From assembly GCF_003590945.1 (NCBI RefSeq), contig NZ_QYUK01000011.1:1454001-1518000 (forward strand): a DNA stretch of 64,000 bases. Reading direction: 5' to 3'. The notes under the pieces were generated by a model. That model saw nothing but the letters and a program-made list of their open reading frames with translations, searched no databases and was not told where the DNA came from. Source of the stretch: Oleomonas cavernae (GTDB taxonomy: Bacteria > Pseudomonadota > Alphaproteobacteria > Zavarziniales > Zavarziniaceae). Position numbers and translations under genes: made by a program. Positions 58,127-64,000 of this stretch are shown in pieces. How positions within the stretch are numbered: position 1 is the stretch's first letter; each line of letters begins with the position of its first letter.

Positions 58127-58384
58127 CTTCACTCCATCCCAATCCCCGACGAGTCATCGTAAAAGGCAATTTGTGCGCTGCACAAGACCTTTGTCCGACG
58201 AGGCATCGGGCGCCGAGAAGCGCCTGTTTCGTGGCGCGGCGACAGCTCGGCCCTTACGAGGCGCCGAGTCAGGCACCGTGCCGGTGCCATCCATGCATCG
58301 ATACGAGCATGGTCAATGGCTGCCTATCAAGTGATGTTTAATCCCTAAGCTCTTGCTTAGCGGTAAACAATCACACCGAAAATG

Positions 58385-58406
58385 GTCCGACCTCGCGATC
58401 GGACCG
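58385..58406 (-). terminator. Terminator-like hairpin after clpP
   Basis: GGTCCGA and TCGGACC form a 7-bp stem around an 8-base loop, followed on the minus strand by ATTTTCGG. It lies just after the clpP stop; the 287-bp clpP-clpX gap (58127-58413) holds nothing else I can name apart from the likely clpX promoter. Confidence 0.6.
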
Positions 58407-58413
58407 CCATTCG

Positions 58414-59055
58414 TCAGGCAGCCGCCTTGTCCGCTTCCGGGTCCGGACGGGCCGTGTAGACCTGGTCGATCAGGCCAAAAGCCTTGGCTTGCTCGGCCGT
58501 CATGAAGTTGTCGCGCTCCAGGGCCTGCTCGATCTTTTCGACCGCCTGCCCTGTGTGCTCGACATAGATCTCGTTCAGCCGCTTGCGCAGGGCGAGAATC
58601 TCACGCGCCTGGATTTCGATATCGGTTGCCTGGCCCTGGGCCCCGCCCGAAGGCTGATGCACCATGATGCGCGAGTTCGGCAGGGCGATGCGCATGCCGG
58701 GCGCCCCCGCCGCCAGCAGCAGCGACCCCATCGAGCAGGCCTGGCCGAAGCACACGGTCGAGACCTTGGGCTTGACGTACTGCATGGTGTCGTAGATGCC
58801 GAGACCCGAGGTCACGACGCCGCCGGGCGAATTGATATAGAGCGCGATATCCTTTTTGGGATTCTCGGCTTCCAGGAACAGCAACTGGGCGGTGATCAGC
58901 GACGACACCATGTCGTTGACCGGGCCGACCAGGAAAATGATCCGCTCCTTCAGCAGGCGGGAATAGATATCGAAGGCCCGTTCGCCACGCGCGGTCTGCT
59001 CGACCACCATGGGGACCAGGGTGTTCATGGTGAATTCGTACGGATCCTTGATCAT
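58414..59055 (-). CDS. clpP: ATP-dependent Clp protease proteolytic subunit
   Basis: The serine-protease barrel that partners ClpX; 213 residues. Catalytic Ser in [16 protein letters not shown], His in [19 protein letters not shown], and the Asp further on, around the [15 protein letters not shown] stretch. The N-terminus [20 protein letters not shown] is the family pattern, so the ATG at 59028 is an alternative start. It lies between tig and clpX, the usual order. Confidence 0.96.
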   Translation of the reverse strand: MIKDPYEFTMNTLVPMVVEQTARGERAFDIYSRLLKERIIFLVGPVNDMVSSLITAQLLFLEAENPKKDIALYINSPGGVVTSGLGIYDTMQYVKPKVSTVCFGQACSMGSLLLAAGAPGMRIALPNSRIMVHQPSGGAQGQATDIEIQAREILALRKRLNEIYVEHTGQAVEKIEQALERDNFMTAEQAKAFGLIDQVYTARPDPEADKAAA

Positions 59056-59153
59056 GCCTCAGCTCTCCCGCCCCTCGCGAGGCTCATCACCAGCGCCACG
59101 CCGCCGACCGATGATGAGCATCTGTCGACGGCGCTGCGCTTTTTCAAGACGTC

Positions 59154-59175
59154 GGCAATCTAATTCGAGATTGCC
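59154..59175 (-). terminator. Hairpin between tig and clpP
   Basis: GGCAATCT and AGATTGCC form an 8-bp perfect stem around AATTCG, just after the tig stop. Only a weak T stretch follows, so this is a possible terminator or processing stem. Confidence 0.45.
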
Positions 59176-59180
59176 GTATC

Positions 59181-60500
59181 TCAGGCGGCCGCCGACTCGT
59201 CGGGGTCGCGCTGGAGTTCCTCCAAGGAAACGCCACGTTCGGTGACTTGGGCAAGCTCCAGCATGAAGTCGACCACCTTGTCCTCGTAGATGGGCGCGCG
59301 GAGCTGGGCCTGGGCATTCTGGTTCTTGCGGAAGAACTCCACCACTTCCCGCTCCTGGCCGGGGTAGCGGCGGGCTTCTTCCATGATCGCCCGCTCGATC
59401 TCCTGCTGCTTCACCTCGACCTTGTTGCGGCGGCCGACCTCGGCCAGCAACAGGCCCAAGCGCACGCGGCGCTCGGCGATCGGCCGGTATTCGATGGTCA
59501 TCTCGGCCTTCTTCTCGTCCGACGGGGCTTCCTCGCCCTCGCCTTCGCCAAGTTGGCGGACGATCTGCTCGATCTCGATGTCGACCAGGCCCTGGGGCAC
59601 GGGGAAGTCGTGGCGCGAGGCCAGGGCATCCAGCAGGTCACGCTTCAGGCGCTGGCGGCTGAGCTGGCCGTGCTGGCGCTCGATCTGCTCGCGCATGGCC
59701 TTCTTGAGGTCCTCGAGACTTTCCAGGCCAAAGCCCTTGGCGAATTCATCATCGATCGCGGCTTCCTTCGCGACCTTGACTTCCTTCACCTCGACGTCGA
59801 ACACGGCGTCCTTGCCGGCCAGTTCCTTGGCGCCGTAGTCGGCGGGGAAGGTCACGTTCACGGTCACCGCGTCGCCGGCCTTGGCGCCGAGGAGCTGGTC
59901 CTCGAAGCCGGGGATGAAGCGGCCCGAGCCGATTTCCAGCGGCACGGCCTCGGCGCTGCCGCCTTCGAACACTTCACCGTCGACCCGGCCGACGAAATTG
60001 ATGGTGAGCGAGTCGCCCGTCTCGGCGACCTTGCCCTCGACGACCTCGAAATCCTTCCGCTGGTCGGCGAAACCCTTGAGCATGGTCTCGACTTCCTGGT
60101 CATCCACCGGGGCGACCAGCTTCTCCAGCGTCACGTCCTTGATGTCGGCAGGCTCGAAATCCGGCAGCACTTCCAGCGCCAGCTTGTATTCGAGGTCTTC
60201 GCCCTTGCCGGCCTTGGTCACTTCGACCTTGGGCTCGACCGCGGGGCGCAGGTTCTTTTCGGTCAGGGTCGACTGGATCGAGTCGTTGACCTTCTGCTGC
60301 AGCACCTCGCCGAAGACGGCGTCGCCATGGGTCTTGGAGACCAGGCTGAGGGGCACCTTGCCGGGGCGGAAGCCGGGCATGCGGATCTTGGTGGACAGGT
60401 CCTTGAGGCGGTTCTGCACTTCGGCGTCGATGTCGGCCGCGCCGATGCTGATCAGAAATTCGCGCTTCAGGCCGTCAACGGCGGTCTCGGTAACGTTCAT
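59181..60500 (-). CDS. tig: Trigger factor
   Basis: Ribosome-bound chaperone and prolyl isomerase that meets nascent chains; 439 residues. The N-terminal ribosome-binding domain includes the signature region FRPGKVPLSLVSKTHGDAVF; the FKBP-type isomerase domain (about 150-245) has GDSLTINFVGRVDGEVFEGG and IPGFEDQLLGAKAGD; the helical C-terminal domain holds the chaperone cradle. It is followed by clpP and clpX. Confidence 0.95.
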   Translation of the reverse strand: MNVTETAVDGLKREFLISIGAADIDAEVQNRLKDLSTKIRMPGFRPGKVPLSLVSKTHGDAVFGEVLQQKVNDSIQSTLTEKNLRPAVEPKVEVTKAGKGEDLEYKLALEVLPDFEPADIKDVTLEKLVAPVDDQEVETMLKGFADQRKDFEVVEGKVAETGDSLTINFVGRVDGEVFEGGSAEAVPLEIGSGRFIPGFEDQLLGAKAGDAVTVNVTFPADYGAKELAGKDAVFDVEVKEVKVAKEAAIDDEFAKGFGLESLEDLKKAMREQIERQHGQLSRQRLKRDLLDALASRHDFPVPQGLVDIEIEQIVRQLGEGEGEEAPSDEKKAEMTIEYRPIAERRVRLGLLLAEVGRRNKVEVKQQEIERAIMEEARRYPGQEREVVEFFRKNQNAQAQLRAPIYEDKVVDFMLELAQVTERGVSLEELQRDPDESAAA

Positions 60501-60523
60501 CGCTCTTTCTTCCGGGATCTATC

Positions 60524-60608
<85 letters not shown>

Positions 60609-60662
60609 AGCGGTAACCATCGCACCCGCAATGGCTGGCGCGACCTATGGTGGATGCGGGAT

Positions 60663-62161
60663 TTAGCCCGCCGACCCCCTGCCCCGCAAGTGCTTTTCCG
60701 CGGTTTGGAGCGCCAAGGGCAATCGCTCGACCAAATCTTCGGCGATCAGCCCCCGCCCGAAGCCTTCCGCCGCCGCGCCGTGGAGCCAGGCACCGGCGCA
60801 GGCCGCCTCGAAAGCCGGCATGCCCTGGGCCAGCAGCCCGCCGATCGCCCCGGCCAGGACATCGCCCGAGCCGGCCGTGGCCAGGGTGGGCGGCGCATTG
60901 GTGTTGATCGCGACCCGGCCGTCGGGTGCGGCGATGCAGCTATCCGCTCCTTTCAGCAGAACCACGGCGCCGCTGGCCGCCGCCGCCGCCCGGGCCCGCT
61001 CGGCGCGCGAACCGCCCAGCAGGCCGGGAAACACCCGGGCAAACTCGCCGTCATGCGGGGTGAGGACCAGCGTCCCCCTGCGGGCGGCCCACAGGCGGTC
61101 GGCCTGGCCGGCGGCCATGGTCAGGGCGTCGGCGTCCAGGACGACCGCAGCCCCCGATTCCAGGGCCGCCTTGCTGGCATCGAAAAGGCCGGGGTGCAGG
61201 CCGGCGCCGGGCCCGAGCACTACCGCATTCCGCCGCTTGTCGGCCAGCAGGGCGGCGAATTCCGCCGGGCCCTCGGCCGCCTCGACCATCACCGCCGTCT
61301 GGTGGCCGGCGATAACCCGGGCCGCTTCCGCGCCGGCCACCGTGGTCACCAGCCCGCTGCCGACCCGCAGCGCCGCCCGCGCCGCCAGGCGGGCGGCGCC
61401 GGTGTTCAGCGGCCCGCCGGCGAGCACCAGGGTATGGCCACGCTGATATTTATGGCCGTCCGCGCGCAAGGTCGGAAAGGCACCGGCCCACAGGCCCAAG
61501 CCATTCTCGAACTGCTGCGGGCCGATCGTGTCGAGCACCGCCCGGTCGATGCCGATCTGGGCGACCAGCACCTCGCCGCAATGGGCGCGGCCTGGAAACA
61601 ACAGGTGGCCGGGCTTCTTGCGGAAGAAGGTCACCGTCAGGTCGGCCTCGAAGGCGGCCCCCAGGACGGCGCCGGTATCGCCGGCGATGCCGCTGGGCAG
61701 GTCGATCGCCACCACCCGGCGTTCCGCGCCGCAGGCCGCAATCACCGCCGCCACCGGGCCATCGACCGGCCGGGCCAGCCCCGCCCCGAAGAGCGCATCG
61801 ACCACCAGGGCGCGCCCGTCGAGCATCGATGGTGCCAGCGCCGCGACCGGCCCCGTCCATTGCGCCGCCATCGCCGCCGCGTCGCCCGTCAGCGCCTCCC
61901 GCGGGACCAGGCTGGCGACCGTCACATCCCAGCCGGCCTGGGCCAGGCGCCGCGCCACCACCCAACCGTCGCCGCCGTTGTTCCCGGGCCGCACAGGACC
62001 ACCGTCGGCCGCGGCGACCCGTGGGTCAGGATCGCCTCGGTCACCGCGAAGCCGGCATTCTCCATCAAGACCATGCCGGGAATGCCGCCCTCGATCGTCA
62101 GCCGGTCGGCCTGCGCCATTTGCGCGACCGTCAGCAGGTCGAGCGGCAGGGCAGGCCTCAT
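60663..62161 (-). CDS. nnr: Bifunctional NAD(P)H-hydrate epimerase / ADP-dependent dehydratase (one-base frameshift)
   Basis: Repairs damaged NAD(P)HX. The N-terminal YjeF_N epimerase domain begins LLTVAQMAQADRLTIEGGIP with VLMENAG, and the C-terminal kinase-fold dehydratase has GGPLNTGAARLAARAALRVG, LTPHDGEFARVFPG and TLATAGSGDVLAGAIGGLL. The frame breaks at the C3 run at 61983-61985; one added base gives VVLCGPGNNGGDGWVVARRL, the epimerase signature. The corrected length is about 499 residues. The ATG at 62161 overlaps the phosphatase gene stop (ATGA). Confidence 0.93.
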
Positions 62162-62712
62162 CCGATCAGGCTTTCGCGCTGGGCACCCAGCTCGACCAGG
62201 CGGATCTCCCCCGCATCGAGGACGAAGCGGTTGATCGAGCAATGGTCGGGAATCGCCGGCATGATCCGGTCGTCGCCGATGGCGTGGCCGATCACCGCGT
62301 TGATCACCACGAAATGGCTGACGATCACGGTCGGCCGGCGCAGGTCCCGCAGAAGATCGAGAATCCCCGCGCGCCAATCGGCCAGGTTGGCCGGCTGCGC
62401 CGACCATTTGCCTGCCAGCACGCCCCGCAGCCACGCCCCACGTTCCTTGAGGTCCAGCCCGTCCGACGGCAGCTCGGCGACGCGCGGCTCGACCAGGGCC
62501 GGCAAACCCCAGCGCGCCTCGACCGCCGCCGCGGTCTCGCGCGCCCGGCGCAGCGGGCTGGTCACCAGGGCCCGGCCGTCGACCGCGCCCAGGGCTTGCG
62601 CCATGGCCTGGGCCTGGGCGACGCCCGCGGCACTCAGGGCCGGATCGCGATCGACATCCCAGCCGGCATTCTGCTCGCCGTGCCGGATCAGGACGAAGGG
62701 AACCATACTCAT
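62158..62712 (-). CDS. Histidine phosphatase family protein (phosphoglycerate-mutase-like)
   Basis: The 184-residue protein has the phosphohistidine motif FVLIRHGEQNAG near the N-terminus (R-H-G with the catalytic His), LVTSPLRRARETAAA, and the second His in VIVSHFVVINAVIGHAIG. The substrate is not known; such small branch-2-like enzymes act on diverse phosphates. The ATG at 62712 follows GAGGGGTT; a GTG at 62715 is also possible. It is coupled to nnr by a 4-base overlap. Confidence 0.88.
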   Translation of the reverse strand: MSMVPFVLIRHGEQNAGWDVDRDPALSAAGVAQAQAMAQALGAVDGRALVTSPLRRARETAAAVEARWGLPALVEPRVAELPSDGLDLKERGAWLRGVLAGKWSAQPANLADWRAGILDLLRDLRRPTVIVSHFVVINAVIGHAIGDDRIMPAIPDHCSINRFVLDAGEIRLVELGAQRESLIG

Positions 62713-62721
62713 CACAACCCC

Positions 62722-63735
62722 TCAGAAGATGTTGAGCCGGCGCAGGCCCAGGAAGGCGACCAGGCCCACGACGCCCATGCCCAGCATGGTCCACCAGAAG
62801 GCATGGACATCTTCGAGCCCCGGGAGGCCGGCGACATTCATCCCGAAGACACCGGTGACCAGGGTCATCGGCAGGAACACCGCGGTGAGCACCGACAGGA
62901 TCAGCAGGTTGCGGTTGGCCTGTTCGGCCTGCTGCGCCGCCATCTCTTCATAGAGCAGCTTGGCCCGCTCCTGGGCCGACGCGAGATCGTCGACCACCGC
63001 GCCCAGTTGCTCGACCGCTTCCCGCAGGTCGACCCCATCCTCCTCGTCGAAGAAGGCCGGCGGCCGGGCGCAGACCTGGAAGGCCGCACGCCGGTTCAAG
63101 GCCAGGTGGCGGTGCAGCCGCACGGCAAAGCGGCGCACGGCGCCCAGGTCTTCCCGGGCGCTGCTGCTGCGGCCTTCGAGCAGCCGGTCCTCGATCTCGT
63201 CGAGCGAGACGATGAGTTCCACCACCGCCATTTCCACCGTTTCGGCCAGGTAGGCGAGCATGGTCGACACCAGATCGGCGGCGCCGCGCAAGGTCATGCC
63301 GCCGTGAATTTCCCGGCGCAGCCGGTCCATCGATCGCGACGGGTGCCGCCGGGCGCTGACCACCACCCGCTCGGCCCCGAAAATGCGCACCGTCGAGATC
63401 TCGGTCAGGTCCGGATCGATGTCGTACTGCATGTCGGTGAAGACGCCGAACAGGGTGCCGCGATGCTGTTCCAGGCGGGTGCGCACGTCGCTCGCCCCCA
63501 TTTCGGGCCGCAGATCCTCGGGGATGACCGCGGCCTGCGCCAGCCAGTCGCGCGCGCGGCGCACCGACAGGTCCAGATGCGCCCAGACGAAGCCGTCGTC
63601 GCTCCGCAGGGCGGCCTCGACCGCCGGCCAACCCAGCAGCCGCTGCCCCTTGCCGTCGACGAACTGGTAGGCGAAGACGATGCCGTCGCGCCGCTCCGGC
63701 AGTTCAACGAAGGGATTGCGGGCGAGCTCGACCAT
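62722..63735 (-). CDS. zntB: CorA-family zinc transporter ZntB-like
   Basis: The 337-residue protein has the large cytoplasmic N-terminal domain (about 1-270), a long helix, and two C-terminal membrane helices (about 280-300 and 312-333). The pore-mouth signature is VFGMNVAGLPG, whose GMN is the CorA/ZntB selectivity motif; the extended GMN-V-x-G-x-PG form favours ZntB. The metal direction, zinc or magnesium, cannot be proven. It lies 9 bp before the phosphatase gene and may be co-transcribed with it and nnr. Confidence 0.9.
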   Translation of the reverse strand: MVELARNPFVELPERRDGIVFAYQFVDGKGQRLLGWPAVEAALRSDDGFVWAHLDLSVRRARDWLAQAAVIPEDLRPEMGASDVRTRLEQHRGTLFGVFTDMQYDIDPDLTEISTVRIFGAERVVVSARRHPSRSMDRLRREIHGGMTLRGAADLVSTMLAYLAETVEMAVVELIVSLDEIEDRLLEGRSSSAREDLGAVRRFAVRLHRHLALNRRAAFQVCARPPAFFDEEDGVDLREAVEQLGAVVDDLASAQERAKLLYEEMAAQQAEQANRNLLILSVLTAVFLPMTLVTGVFGMNVAGLPGLEDVHAFWWTMLGMGVVGLVAFLGLRRLNIF

Positions 63736-63855
63736 GATGCGCGATACCCTCAGCCAACCAGGCGAGCCCGATCCGACATATTGCAGGCGCAGGAACGCCT
63801 CGCCCCGCCCGTTTCACTAGCACGGGCAGGCAGGTGGTTTCGAGGAGCATTGCTC

Positions 63856-64000
63856 ATGAACCGAATCATTCGCCGACGCCTGGGCGCCATGGTCGCCCTG
63901 GCCCTGCTGACGGCGACGCTCAGCGGCTGCGTCGTCTACGACGAGCGCCCCTACCATCGCTACGTCTACGAAGGCCCGCACTACTACGGTGGCGGCTACT
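63856..64000 (+). CDS. Lipoprotein, N-terminal part (3-prime end outside window)
   Basis: Forty-eight residues are visible. MNRIIRRRLGAMVALALLTA and the lipobox LSGC are a complete lipoprotein signal, with Cys25 as the lipidated residue and Val next to it, so outer-membrane sorting by the Lol system is likely. The mature start is Tyr-rich: VVYDERPYHRYVYEGPHYYG. Small lipoproteins with YYGGGY-like repeats are common and mostly uncharacterised. GAGGAG precedes the ATG. Confidence 0.75.
   Translation, partial: MNRIIRRRLGAMVALALLTATLSGCVVYDERPYHRYVYEGPHYYGGGY

Overview
This window is a high-GC chromosomal segment from an alphaproteobacterium. The evidence is gene order and regulatory signals: the run dnaE / rpsB-tsf-pyrH-frr-uppS-cdsA-dxr-rseP-bamA-ompH-lpxD-fabZ-lpxA-lpxI-lpxB / gltA / gltX-comEC / lexA; the block tig-clpP-clpX-lon-hup-tRNA-nuoA..N-birA-rnj-DUF1467-proS-lolC-lolD-dnaE; the short bacterial ProRS; LpxI rather than LpxH; and two GTTC-N7-GTTC SOS boxes at lexA. 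A Rhodospirillales-like organism is plausible, but genus cannot be read from the sequence.

Layout. 1-8.8 kb: the end of a proline iminopeptidase gene, SOS-regulated lexA, comEC facing gltX, gltA with a small membrane protein, then a fatty-acid-hydroxylase/sterol-desaturase-family gene facing an AraC-type regulator. 8.8-23.4 kb: a long minus-strand operon carrying translation factors, isoprenoid and phospholipid precursor enzymes, outer-membrane assembly and lipid A synthesis. 23.4-27.3 kb: an accessory islet with three toxin-antitoxin modules (GNAT/DUF1778, ParDE, RHH/PIN), two gene-end remnants and a few orphan genes, placed exactly between rpsB and dnaE. 27.3-38 kb: dnaE, lipoprotein export (lolD, lolC), proS, a structured intergenic region, a small secreted protein, DUF1467, RNase J and biotin ligase. 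38-52.4 kb: the full 14-subunit complex I operon nuoA-N plus an extra 51-residue membrane ORF between nuoG and nuoH. 52.4-64 kb: tRNA-Asp, a predicted YopT-like (C58) cysteine peptidase, tRNA-Val, HU, lon, clpX, clpP, tig, tRNA-Leu, NAD(P)HX repair, a histidine phosphatase, a ZntB/CorA transporter and the start of a lipoprotein.

The core genes tie envelope construction (lipid A, BamA, RseP, Lol, isoprenoid carrier) to protein quality control, respiration and replication. Three places interrupt otherwise conserved order and are the most interesting: the desaturase/AraC pair with a matching 31-bp two-half-site element in front of both genes; the toxin-antitoxin islet, which carries a diverged copy of the dnaE 3-prime end; and the C-H-D cysteine peptidase between two tRNAs.

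Caution on the data: eight genes, most of them essential (lpxB, lpxD, bamA, dxr, dnaE, nuoG, clpX, nnr), and probably also cdsA, each need exactly one added base in a short homopolymer to read through. This looks like residual single-base deletion error in the assembly rather than eight real mutations, and the genes are annotated here as whole.
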